Below, piece after piece: positions 33,780 through 43,527 of a stretch of 43,527 bases of DNA. This stretch comes from Gnetum montanum (Eukaryota; Streptophyta; Gnetopsida; Gnetales; Gnetaceae). The notes below the pieces were generated by a model that was given only the letters and a program-made list of their open reading frames with translations, did no database searches and was not told the DNA's origin. Each line of letters opens with the position of its first letter. The stretch's first letter is position 1. A program made the translations under genes and the position numbers. Where the stretch lies: positions 1 to 43,527 of the forward strand of contig MNCI01004641.1 of the NCBI GenBank assembly GCA_015680685.1, written 5' to 3'.

Positions 33780-34040
33780 AAATAAAATTTTTATCAATTT
33801 TTTTATGTTTTAAAATTTTTATGAGTTTTTAGGTTTTAAAGTTTTTATGGTATTTTTATGTTTTATGTTCTAAAATAGCCAAGACATGAAGGTAAATGAT
33901 AAATAAGAATAAACCTTAGAATACATGTAAAGTAAAGTTGAAATAATGTATAACAAAGTAAAGCAAAATAGTGCATGCAAATAATATTTTAACTAGGCTA
34001 AGAAGGCCATAGAAAAAGAAGGCTACATGGTTATAGATGC
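33780..34040. other. right edge of region G
   Basis: AT-rich, no gene. Gypsy protease homology on the minus strand starts again near 34040, so the border of the inserted DNA lies in this interval. Confidence 0.45.
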
Positions 34041-34840
34041 AAGGGTGAGTGAATTGGTGGTATGCATCAATTGTATAAGTATTTCCTAATCTTTGAAAAC
34101 TTAGGAAAGGTATATGGTCTACTCTTTATGATTTTATACTTCCCATTTCCTTTGCTAATCATGTTGAAAGGGAGCTCCTCCCATGATGCATCAATTGGTT
34201 CATCATTGTTGATTTTGACCTCTTATGCTCTATCAAGCTTCTTAACTTCGTGGTTAACAATAGGAGTTTCTTCCTAAAACTCCACTTCAGATCCTTGTTC
34301 TATGTCAACATTGTTGATTGCCAAAGGAACCGCACTATCGAAATGTATTATTATCTCACCTCCCTCATAAGGTAGCTAAATTTCTTAGTGAATGGATGAG
34401 GAAATAGCTCATAATTAAGCTAGCCAAGGCCTTCCCAAGATGAGATTAAATCTTGGTATCTATTTGAACAACAAGAGGTTGGCCATTATGAGAAATTATT
34501 TCCCTACCACAAAGTCTAAAGAAATGAAACCTTTTATGGCAACCCAAGATCCATTAAAGGATTTAAGTATAGAAGTTGAAGTATATTGCATATGCTCCAT
34601 TAAGTCTAAATGTTCAATGATAGTGTAAGGTATTATGTTAGTTGTCACTCTATCATCAACATGCACCCTATGTACCTTGTATTGTCCTATCCTTATGGTT
34701 ATGAAGAGGGAGTACTTGGTTCTCTTGCCATCCTAGGGAGTGATCTTGACTTTGTTATCACAAAACACTAGTGTTGTTAACTTCGTTCCTTCCTGTAGTT
34801 AAGGTGGTACCATCACTGCATGGGTGTAATCTTCACTAGC
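34041..34840 (-). pseudogene. Ty3/gypsy aspartic protease, degenerate (large element)
   Basis: Minus strand: VHRVHVDDRVTTNIIPYTII, GSWVAIKGFISLDF, IPRFNLILGRPWLA, PYEGGEIIIHFDSA. This is the order of Tat/Athila-like proteases (active-site VDDGSxVNIMP, then LLGRPWI, then KFPYEG). The active site reads DDRVTTN instead of DDGSSVN, so the catalytic DG is lost. After it, LPFNMISKGNGKYKI fades out at the region G border; RT, which should follow, is at 17960. Confidence 0.8.
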
Positions 34841-35101
34841 AAGGATGTCCTTACTAATAATAATAAAGATCAACATCTTCACTAATGCTTCATGGTGTGA
34901 ATTGGAAGTCATTAAAAGGTCATGTAGGCTAATGCAAGTGTTCTTTTATTTTAGTGACTACTTGACCTATTCCATAGTATTGAGGAAGACCTTGTCATTG
35001 GTTTTTGACTTCTCATTTTTTTTATTCTTGACTTCCTCCATGTACCCTAAGATGCGAAATTCATTTTTCATTGGTTGTGTTTTGATCTCTTTCCCCTTCC
35101 C

Positions 35102-35599
35102 TTATAGCTTGGGGTCCTTCTGTGGTTGAGTCGTTGAAGAGGCCTGAGTGTTAGGGCTCATTGGAATAGATGATATGGGAGTGGACTTCAGTGGATCCAC
35201 ATTCTTCCCTACCTTGGCTAACTTGTTATCCTTTTTCTTAGGCTTTGGTGTGGCCTCATTACATTGTTTGCTTGGGGATTTCCTATTGTTGTTGTTTGGT
35301 TGAGAAGAAGCCATTGTGTTGGCCACTACAAGAGGATGTTGTCCAATTGCAAGCATAGATTTGGTTGTAGTAAGAGGGGGTACTTTGATCACAAAAGGCT
35401 CCTTGGGAAGCATTGGGGATGGTGTCCTTACAAAAAATGGGATCTTTGAACCAGTAAAATTTGAAGGACCTTCTTCATTGCGAGGAGGTACTTGAATCAC
35501 AAATGGCTCCCTCACAGGTCTTGAATTGTGGCTTACATTGAATGTTTCCATAGTATATGGGCTATTGTTGGCATTCAATGGATCATTATAGATCTTCAT
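35102..35599 (-). pseudogene. gag-protease linker of the large gypsy element, 165 codons open
   Basis: The longest uninterrupted frame in this part: low-complexity, Pro/Ser/Asn/Lys-rich, with a duplicated phrase (EPFVIQVPPRNEEG and EPFVIKVPPLTTTK). It lies on the strand and in the order expected between gag and protease. No enzyme motif. It is probably part of the polyprotein rather than a separate gene. Confidence 0.65.
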
Positions 35600-36600
35600 G
35601 GATTGGTTATGAGGCCTAACTAGGTTAGAGGGCTTGAGTATTAACTACCCTTGTCTATCATCCTCTGCATGTCATCCTTTAGCATTAGGAAAAAGTTAGT
35701 ATCATGACCTAGGAATTGATGGTAGTCGTAGAAATGGTCAAGCTTGAAGTACTTAGGTAATAGTGGGTCATCCTTAGCTACAAGAGTGGATTCTTTGGTT
35801 ATCTCTCATAACCAATCATGCCTCTTATAGGCATTTTTTGTCATTTTTTAATATTGAATTCTCCAACTCTTTAATAGCTAATCCAAGAGTTGAAATGATC
35901 CTAGTGATAACCTAGTGTACTTTAACCAATCTTTTCATTCAAAGTTAGACCTTGTATTGCTTAATCTAGAGTCCCCAAACATTGATGGTTTTTTATTGAT
36001 GGTAGGGGCCTTGATTTAATATGTCTTAAGGTCTTATGTGGTTTTTTTCTCTTTGGTCATAGTGGCCATGACTACACTATTTTGTCTCCTCTTCTTGTTA
36101 TCCTTCCCACTTGTGTTGGTTCTTGTATGCTAGATAGGCAAGGTCATGACTAGCCTTGGTGACATCCTCTATGTTCTTGGTCGGAGAATAGACTTGACTA
36201 AGTGAACGTAGGCCTAAATAATATATTTTTAACTTAATAAATGTTAACCACCCCCTTAAATATGGTGAGAAGGTAAGCATTGGCTATTAGTTCTAAAATC
36301 TCATTGAGAAGAGGATTCCATCATTGTATAAAATTTTGTATGGGCTCAAGGGATCCTTACTTGACCTTCATTAGTTGGTCAAGATTTGTGTTAGGTTTTA
36401 AGTTATACTTGAAATGGTTAATGAAATATGATATTAAGTCTTCAAGTGAGGATATAGATCCTCTTGGCAATGCATAGTACAAATCCAAGGCTTTTCCAAT
36501 AAGGAGCATAGGGAAAATCCATATTATGGTATGAAACCAAGCTTGCAATAATAGATACTTAGAACAAAAGATTATAAGGTGGTAATTGGGGTCTCCTTCT

Positions 36601-37903
36601 TAAGGATTGTAGAACTTAGAAGGGTGGGGGGATGAATAAGTTCCTCAAATCAAAAATTCTCCAACACAAAGCACACACCAATTTAATGTGGTTTCCTAGC
36701 TTGGGTAGTCCACACTCAGAGGTTATATCACTTGCACACCTCTAGACTTTAATTCTATAAAATATGGTTTGAAGGGCACCACACCTTATACAATCTCTAA
36801 GCTACACTCTGGAGTGTTTGATTACAATGAAACCACTCAACCTTGCAAGGTCCTAACAAACTTAGAATGTGGATTTCAAGATCCCACAACCTCTACAACT
36901 TGAGCTTCACTTTGAAGTGTTGTGGTGCTACACCAACATTAAATTCTAGTAGGATTCCAACAAGCTCAAGGATGATGCCTTCTTTCAATAAGCACATTAA
37001 CCCTAGTGGGGCAACAAGAAAGAGAAAAATAAATTACAAGGGAAGGATGCAACTAATTTACTAGTTCTTGTACTTTTAGGTATAGCACAATAGATGACAA
37101 CAATAGTACAAAAGATAGTACAATGAAGCACACAAAATAATAGAATAATATGCATAATGATTTCTTAATGTTGATACTTACTTACATATAAAACTTACAC
37201 ATTTCCCAAGAGAGTGAAGTCTTCTTGTAGCCTTGATGTCTTCAAAATCACCTCAAAATTCATGCAATTTCTATCTAATGATCACTGGAGACATCTTCTT
37301 CAAGAATGAGACATCTCACTACATCATACTTTCATTCAAGAAAGACATATTCTTGACAAGGGAGGTGTCTTCTTCACAAGGAAGATGTCTATTGTTTCTA
37401 AGAGATGTCTTCTTCTGAGTAACCTTCAACTCAACCAAGACGTCTTCATCATTAGGGAGACATATTTTCTTGATAGTAGACATCTACTATTTTTGTGAGA
37501 CATCTTCACTATTTCTTCTTTACTTTGGAAAAGATGTCACTACTTTTAGGAGACGTCTTCACTTAATGGAAGATGTCTTCTCTTCAATTAATTCTTCAAT
37601 GCTGAGGCTTCCTTTTGACTTCACTTGATGGGAGATGTCTACTAATTCTTGGAGATGCCTTCTCTATAATTAATTCTTCAATGTTAAGGTTTCCTTTTCA
37701 ACACTAGAGTTGAGATTGGAATTCTTCATTCCTTATCCATGTTCTTCAAACTCCTACATGCTTCCTTGAGACCTTATAGATTTCCTTCTTCTTTAAGCTC
37801 TCCTTTTATCTTAATCTAAGTTCTTACCCTACACACACAAAAATCACACAAGCATCCTTTATCTCCATTTTTCTTAAGGTTTTGACATGCCAAAAGGTCA
37901 ACA
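36601..37903 (-). mobile_element. Solo copia LTR (D) inside gypsy gag
   Basis: A single 1303-bp LTR of the B/C family with no internal sequence, flanked by CTTCT (36596-36600) and ATTCT (37904-37908), a 5-base duplication with one change. It ends TGTTGACC on the minus strand at 37903. Solo LTRs arise by recombination between two LTRs of one element. It has a G-rich run (36617-36629) and the richest AGACGTCT-type cluster in the window. Confidence 0.85.
37280..37660. promoter_or_regulatory. AGACGTCT-type motif cluster in LTR D, two sites intact
   Basis: Four AGACATCT, four AGATGTCT and two intact AGACGTCT (37438-37445 and 37551-37558), plus near matches (AGACATAT twice, AGGTGTCT, AGATGTCA, AGATGCCT). 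About 15 sites in 380 bases, more than in any other copy. Confidence 0.7.
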
Positions 37904-38945
37904 ATTCTTCATTATACTTGATGAACCAAGGTATGGAAACATCTGAAGGAAGAGTTATTTGTGGGACAATAGGACTAATGGGATCATCCTAATAGAAGTC
38001 CATTAGTTTGATTATCTGGGTTGTTGAAGCTTTGAGATTCTGTATCTCTTGCATAAGATCTTGGATTATTTTGAATGCTTGATCTAGGCTTTGGGGCATT
38101 TCAGTGGGCTGGGGGATTTTTACATAATGTTGGGATGTCAGTTAAGAGGTCTATGAACATGTGATAGGTTATGGCACTAAAGGAAGAGGCTGGGTTATTA
38201 TGGTAATAGGAGAACCAAACAACAACAAGAAGATTAGAATAGGTATTTGGGGGAAAAAGGGCACAAGGGGTGTATGTGATCCTTAGGTCACTTGGGATCC
38301 CACTATAGGGTCCACTAGCATGGAGAAGGTGTAAGAAGTGGTAAAGATCACCAGTGTTGGCTGTGCAGACCGTGGCTATGTGGAAAAAGACATGGAGGAG
38401 AATAGGGGCATCATTTGAGGCATGGAATGTACTTGATGTTCCACTATGATAGGTGCCAATCCAAACATGGTTGGGTACATAAGAGATGAAGGTTGAGGCT
38501 CCTATCCTATAGATGCAATAGGGGAGCTCGAACTAAGTGTGATGGTTTAAGGAGCCAATTGTTAAAAGAGGCTCCCTATAAAGTTGTCTAGTTCAAGCTT
38601 AACTGCAAACTCATCTTACTCCTTGTGTTGGCTTTTTAAATTGAACTTCTCACTCTATTCATCCATTTCAATTAGATGAGTTAGTATACATGCATAAGTG
38701 TTGTTGAGTGGTTCTTTCATGGGAGGAGGGTATGTATTCCTTCCCATTTCAATGAATTAGCTAATACTCATGTTTGGCCTTGGCCTCCATTTGTAGAATG
38801 AGTAGACTAGCTTGGATTTTAGCACAAATGAAGTTGTAGTGATCTTCATTTATGACCAAAAAATCTAGGCTAGTAATTGCCTACACTTAGCCACAATAGG
38901 GTCTTTTGGGTCATAGATCCTCACAACATCTTGGTTGGATGTCAT

Positions 38946-39726
38946 ATTGATCAAGTTGAGGGAAAACATAGTTAACTACCTAAAAGACATGGTTAATTGT
39001 TTAAATTTGGCTTAATAAAATGTATAATTAATTATTTAAATCAAAATTCTAATAAGCGGAGTTATTCAAGGTGCAAAGGGTTATGGCTAAAAAATGATGT
39101 AAATTGTAACCATAGGTGTGGTGCATGTTGTAGTGGTAGTGATGTGCACTGCACTTACGAAAATATGAAATTTTTTGGCATTGGAAGAACCAACTACATT
39201 GTCTTTACCAATAGGATCTACACTAGAGGATGTGCAATAGATCAATGTATTTCCTAGTTAACTATGCTAGGATAGATGGTGGGATATGATTTTGCTTAGT
39301 AAAACCAAGTTGGGAATATTCCTTCTTACAAGAGGTGCATTGGTTTTGGAAGAATAAAATGTAAACCTTTAAGTTTACCAAGAACTATGCTAAAGTTCTA
39401 AAAGTGTCTACACTAGCCTTTTACAAAATTTGACAATAGATGAATTTGGATGGCTATATGGATCTATGCTAGTCCTTAGGTCTTAAGTGTAAGTTTCAAG
39501 AGGCAAAAGTTGTAGGTTTCAATGTAGACTATGTTAGTTCCAATGAATCTAGCAACTGCTGTGAAAATACTGCAAAAATGCAAATCACCCACAAAAACTA
39601 CACTGGATATTAGTTTTAGGAAATTGAACACAAATGTTAGGTTTGATTGTAGATATTTGTAGGTTTTATAGTTTAAAATGTGGAAGATTTGATTTTGGAA
39701 AATGTTTGGGGTGAAAAATTGGATGG
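38946..39726 (-). other. leader between gag and the F repeats
   Basis: No gene is supported; the 86-codon plus-strand ORF at 38997 has no resemblance. CTATGCTAG-type half-motifs recur (near 39242, 39402, 39458 and 39527), like those in F-LTR U3. A primer binding site should lie here, but I cannot identify one with confidence. Confidence 0.35.
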
Positions 39727-40180
39727 AGGCCCTCCTTCTAGCATAAAACTATTGCACTTGAAAAATTTAGTTGCTGGAAAAATTAAAAATGACATGAGTG
39801 AAATACTTTTGACCTTGAATCCCAAGGACCTTTGAGAAAGAGAATCCAAGGTATCCTAAATGATTTGACCAATCACCTAGGGACTTGAAGAATGTAAACA
39901 GAGGTAAAAGATGGAAATGAAATTATACATCCAAAAGAAAATAAACACAAAAATTTAAACTTGAAATGAATTTTGCGTAACAAATGAACTATAACCTTTA
40001 TTAAAATAGAAAGATGCTTAAAGTATAGAGTTCAAAGGCATATAGAATTGTATGCTCGAATGCATAAGAAGCTTCCTTAGACAAAAATTGAAGCCTATTA
40101 GAACTGGCAAGTTGTGTTCTATAGTCAAACTCCATGATCCAGGTACTTCCCAACATCAATCACTAAGAACTACAATACCT
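39727..40180 (-). repeat. LTR family F, copy 3 (partial)
   Basis: Starts GGCCCTCCTTCTAGCA, as in copy 1, and follows copy 2 closely (ACCTTGAATCC, CACCTAGGGACTTGAAGAATG, CTTTATTAAAATAG, TGATCCAGGTACTTCC). It stops after TCACTAAGAACTAC. It is the R-U5 end only, immediately before a longer copy. Confidence 0.7.
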
Positions 40181-40244
40181 AGCATAGTTTTTCCATAATG
40201 AAGAACATAAAAATACTTTGTAAATAAAATAAAACAAAAAATTT

Positions 40245-41619
40245 CCATTGAAAGATCCAAAAATTCTCCTTTTAATGCTAGAAACTATTGCACTAGAAAA
40301 CTTCGATTGTTGAAAAGCTGAAAGTTCTCGATGAAAATAGTTTGACCCTAGATCGCAAGGGCCTCTAAGGAAGAGAATGCAAGGCACCCTGGACAGTTTT
40401 TTCGATCACCTAGGGACTTAAGATATGTAAACATATGTAAATAAATTTTAAAGATTTGCAAATCCAAAACTAGAATGAATGCATAAAATAGAATCATAAT
40501 AACTTGCAAAATAAATGAACTATAGATTTTATTGAAACAATAAAATTGTTGCAAGAGCAGAGTTCAAATGTGTTCAAATTATGTGCCTAAATGAAAAAGG
40601 ATTCACACAAATGAAGCTTGAAGCCTATTAAAGCTAGCAGGTTATGTTCTACAATTAGCCTCATGGTCTAGGCACTTCCTAACTTCGATTGCTAAAACTC
40701 CTTGGTGGTCTCTAATTTGGATCTACTATGTTGATAACAAGAGGGGTAAATGATGTTCTTGAATTTTTGGTGTTGTGGAACTACATTGATAGTTTCTAAT
40801 GCCTAGCTACTTTCCATTATGCTCTAAAAAATCTCCAAAATGCCAAAGGATTCAAATGCCAAAAGTTGCAAAAGTTATAAAACTTGCAGAATAGAAAGAA
40901 CCTATTCAATGTGTTCAAAATTTTTCTTTATAAATCATATAGTTGCTAATTTTTTGTTGAAAATTTCTACCATGATTGTTGATAGATTTATGTAATTTGC
41001 AAGTGTTGCAGGCCATCATTTCCAATGTAGTTTTCTATTTCTAGTAAGTTTGATGCACTCAAACCATCAAAACTTGTTGAGGGCTATAAATAGTAAATGG
41101 ACTTTGAAAACTATACTAGCTTCACCAAACTATGCTGACCTTGGAAAACTATGTTGGCTTCATGAAACCATGCTAGCTTTGTGGGATTTTTGCTAGTTGC
41201 AAGTAGTATCCTCACTAGCCTTGCAAAACTACATTGGTCTCATGGAATCCTCACTAGCTTTGTTGGAACCATGTTTGGCCTTGCTAGAAAAATGAAAGCC
41301 AAATAATTTTAACATTGGATGCAGGTGGTTCTAGCGTAGTTTTGGCTATGACTAACATAAAACCCATGCAAAACCCAAATTTGATAGTTTGCAAGGCATT
41401 TTCAGCCTTCCCAAGCCAAAATATAGACATGACATAACTTTTTACACTTGAGAAGTAAGGCTACAACAACTTATGAGGCATTTTTCAACCCCAAAAAGTT
41501 AAGTTATGTGAGATTATAGCTAATGGGCTACAAACCTCACATTTTATAATAAATTTTAGCCTCAAGTTCTAATGGTGAAGGTTACCAGTTGCAACATGCA
41601 TTTTCTTAGTGGTTTTTTA
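40245..41619 (-). repeat. LTR family F, copy 4 (likely 5' LTR side of the large gypsy element)
   Basis: Near full length, from the CTAGAAACTATTGCACTAG block through GATCACCTAGGGACTTAAG, CTTTATAAATC (TATA-like on the minus strand) and U3 with CTATGCTGACC, CTATGTTGGC and CATGCTAGC repeats (41100-41290), to GTGGTTTTTTA at 41619, the decayed form of GTGGTGTTTCA. As the rightmost F copy it would be the 5' LTR matching 11972-13337. Confidence 0.65.
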
Positions 41620-42030
41620 TAAAGTAAGAAAATTATTCTAAGCAAAGCATATAGAAAACTAAGGAATGTTGTAATGATAAGAAATAGCTTCAATCTTTAT
41701 TATTGCACATAAACTATGTCTAAGTACAATTTACTCAAACAAAGATTTCAGTCAACTATGTAACACTACACTATAGGCATTTACTCTATGGCTAAAACTA
41801 TGAAAACAAACTACAAGACTATGGCTAAGGGTTGGAATTAAAAGTTATTATTTGTATGCCCAAGTGTTCATATTTATAGAGCTACATATATCCCAAGATA
41901 TCACATCAACGATGACATAGGATGAGCTACGATATTGTTGATACAATATCACATTAATACAAAAATTAGTTTTATCAGTTAGTTGGATTAACAACAAATG
42001 TAAAACAGATCTAAATTAAACTAAACTATC
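41620..42030. other. LTR-like sequence with minus-strand TATA and polyA signals
   Basis: Minus strand CTCTATAAATATG (about 41870) and AATAAAG (about 41700) are ordered like a minus-oriented LTR. A near-palindrome GATATTGTTGATACAATATC lies at 41932. No element body is visible to the left, so this may be a solo LTR or part of the LTR that follows. Confidence 0.35.
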
Positions 42031-42904
42031 CTACTATCCCTTTTGATGAATCACGGTTTGTCAGGCCCTAATATTGGATACTCAGTATCAGGTATGTGAT
42101 ATCACAGCCTGGATAACAATATCAAATGCAGAATATCGTGATTCCTGTGTGGGCCTATAAATATAGCACTCAAGCACATAGGAAAGAGGGAGTTGGTAAG
42201 TTGTAGGATCAAATATTTTTGTCAATTTTTAGTTAGTTTTCTGTTCTTTCCCAAGTGCATGCTTGCAGCGTGATGTTTGTAATTGTACAGAACCTTTGTT
42301 CGAGTGTGACGTACTTGGACACACATAGAATCAACAATAAATATTGAGATTACTCCATCATTGCAGCATTCACTTAGTTTTTAATTGTTTAATTTTTAAT
42401 TATTATTTATTTTTTTATTAATTAATATTTCTTTATCGTTATTTACTATTCCTGTTGTTAATGCAGAATGAGTACATCTTAATCACAAACATTTAAGTGT
42501 AGCTACTTGGTAACCCAGTAGCGTATCTAGTAGTGCTCAGGTAATGTGCACTTGGTAACCCTAGAAGTAGTACATGAGGTCTAAGATGCATGTGGATGAT
42601 TAAGGATGGATGCTAATCACACTTAGACTAGCTTAGATTTTATTTTCTATTGTCTATTAGTCTACTCAAGTAATTTCTCATTGTCTTTAGGAGTAAGTAT
42701 AGATTTAGAATTCACATCATACACCTCACTCTAGACTAAACCATACATGACAAAGCAAATAATACTCCAAGTGGGAAGACATTGAATTGCAATCAATGTG
42801 TAACTTTCTAGATACCACACTAGTCTGTCTATCGAGTTCAACTGGATCATCCATACATGCTCGTATTTGTATGGTTGAGCATAGGGGTATCTCACTACTC
42901 ATCA
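42031..42904 (+). repeat. 5' LTR of a plus-oriented gypsy element (left edge uncertain)
   Basis: The plus strand has TATAAATATA at 42156-42165 and AATAAA at 42336-42341, and ends CTCATCA at 42904 just before a primer binding site. It retains more CpGs than most of the window. A T-rich stretch ending TTAATGCAG (42365-42467) looks like a splice acceptor. The partner LTR is outside the window. Confidence 0.6.
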
Positions 42905-42905
42905 T

Positions 42906-42923
42906 TGTCGTCGTTGCCAGGGA
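42906..42923 (+). other. primer binding site, tRNA-Asp type
   Basis: TGTCGTCGTTGCCAGGGA matches TGGCGCCGTTGCCGGGGA at 15 of 18 positions, a primer site widely used by Tat and Athila gypsy elements. Two of the three differences are C-to-T or G-to-A. Confidence 0.75.
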
Positions 42924-43037
42924 CGATGCTAGTTATCTAGATTAGTTATATCATAAAATATCACTATAATAATGTTTTAATGATAAATCTTTTAGAAAAG
43001 AAATTTACTTCAATTAAATCACACACAATTCACACCA

Positions 43038-43527
43038 ATGTCTCTCTCACAAGACAATAGTAATGCAACATCTAGTGAGGTAATCCATTGGAAAATCAAC
43101 AAAATGTATGACAATGAAGAAGTATGGAGTCCTCAATCTTACGCAGGAGTCTCATATGTTCATGAACACCACAATGATACTCAAGGACTCTTGTCATCCA
43201 ACTTAGATACCTTTAGTGAGGATGGGACATCCCATGGAATGAGGGGGCCCGTAAGGCCTAGGACCTTTTCAATGGTTAGCAAGAGTTTATCCAGGGATGA
43301 TTGGTAACCTTACAAAATTCATGATGAGTCTTCCAGTTCTTTCTCTTCCTTTGCTCCTTCAACATCAGCTTGTGACATGGATGACCATCTCTCAAGGGGT
43401 CGACATAGAAATAAAAATTGAACCTATGGGTAAAGTCAAGAATGCCAACATGAACAAAGAGAACATCATCCCAACTCACATGCTCATAACCTACTTAGTG
43501 ACGATGAACCCCTACTAGCCACTAAGA
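43038..43527 (+). pseudogene. N-terminus of gypsy gag, partial at window end
   Basis: The ATG at 43038, 115 bases after the primer site, opens MSLSQDNSNATSSEVIHWKI. The frame continues to the window end with only three stops (after SLSRDDW, after RHRNKN, and after TYG). All three can be explained by C-to-T change of CAA or CGA. The protein is hydrophilic, Ser/His/Asp-rich (SSSSFSSFAPSTSACDMDDH, NLLSDDEPLLATK). No conserved gag core is reached. It appears younger than the other relics. Confidence 0.65.

Larger units (their letters stand above)
35600..38945 (-). pseudogene. Ty3/gypsy gag of the large element, degenerate and split by a solo LTR
   Basis: The ATG at 38945 begins MTSNQDVVRIYDPKDP. 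Upstream of the solo LTR the frame reads LDQAFKIIQDLMQEIQNLKA and VSIPWFIKYNEE. Across the LTR it resumes KKGDP-like, then (36357-36548) FPMLLIGKALDLYYALPRGS, ISSLEDLISYFINHF, KYNLKPNT, the retrotransposon-gag core. Farther down (36098-36280) SPTKNIEDVTKASHDLAYLA. The frame KYNEE-GDP is restored if LTR D and one copy of its AGAAG duplication are removed. Many stops. Confidence 0.8.

Noticed and set aside
17967-33978. Region G as an intact LTR element with TG/CA ends and AATAA duplication
   Set aside because: The duplication is AT-rich and could be chance, and I found no matching terminal repeats; kept only as a border hypothesis.
43276-43479. Minus-strand 67-codon ORF
   Set aside because: Antisense shadow of the gypsy gag frame that starts at 43038.

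Overview
This is AT-rich eukaryotic DNA with no intact host gene, tRNA or rRNA that I can see. It is a stack of old, nested LTR retrotransposons. The coding relics are plant-type Ty1/copia gag-protease-integrase and Ty3/gypsy gag-protease-RT-RNase H-integrase, all broken by stops and frameshifts. The deep nesting, long LTRs and heavy decay suggest intergenic DNA of a very large seed-plant genome, perhaps a gymnosperm such as a conifer; the taxon is inference.

Layout. (1) 1-2018: a copy of LTR family F, then a truncated copia LTR (E). (2) 2019-10094: a minus-strand copia element (A) with its 5' LTR at 9058-10094, initiator-Met-type PBS, gag, protease tail and integrase. It is split within one codon run by a gypsy element (3061-7124) that has two ~1 kb LTRs, gag and protease but no RT or integrase. 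(3) 10095-11971: LTR-like DNA without genes. (4) 11972-41619: a minus-strand, Tat-like gypsy element. Its 3' LTR (F) is at 11972-13337, RT, two RNase H domains and integrase at 14470-17960, protease and gag at 34040-38945, and further F copies at the right end. About 16 kb of other DNA (region G) separates protease from RT, and a solo copia LTR (D, 36601-37903) splits gag. (5) Region G (17960-34040): ~190-bp repeats around a 20-bp palindrome, a decayed plus-strand gene of about eight exons (27735-33117), and 85-bp and 33-bp tandem repeats. A complete 6.5-kb non-autonomous copia element (21124-27624, perfect CACCT duplication) sits in the 5' region of that gene; it has LTRs, PBS, gag and PPT, but an unrelated ORF where pol should be. 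(6) 41620-43527: LTR sequence and the start of a plus-strand gypsy element with a tRNA-Asp-like PBS and gag, running off the window.

The main unexplained signal is at the motif level. Clusters of AGACATCT and AGATGTCT occur in the LTRs of two unrelated families, and once inside the non-autonomous element just upstream of its unusual ORF. LTR pairs show CA in one copy and TG in the other at the same sites, and a few sites still read CG. The simplest ancestor is the palindrome AGACGTCT, which contains GACGTC, a plant bZIP C-box core, eroded by methyl-CpG deamination. A second CpG palindrome, ACTACGTTGGCCAACGTAGT, has decayed the same way in region G and in the F LTRs. These look like fossil regulatory arrays used by several retrotransposon lineages.
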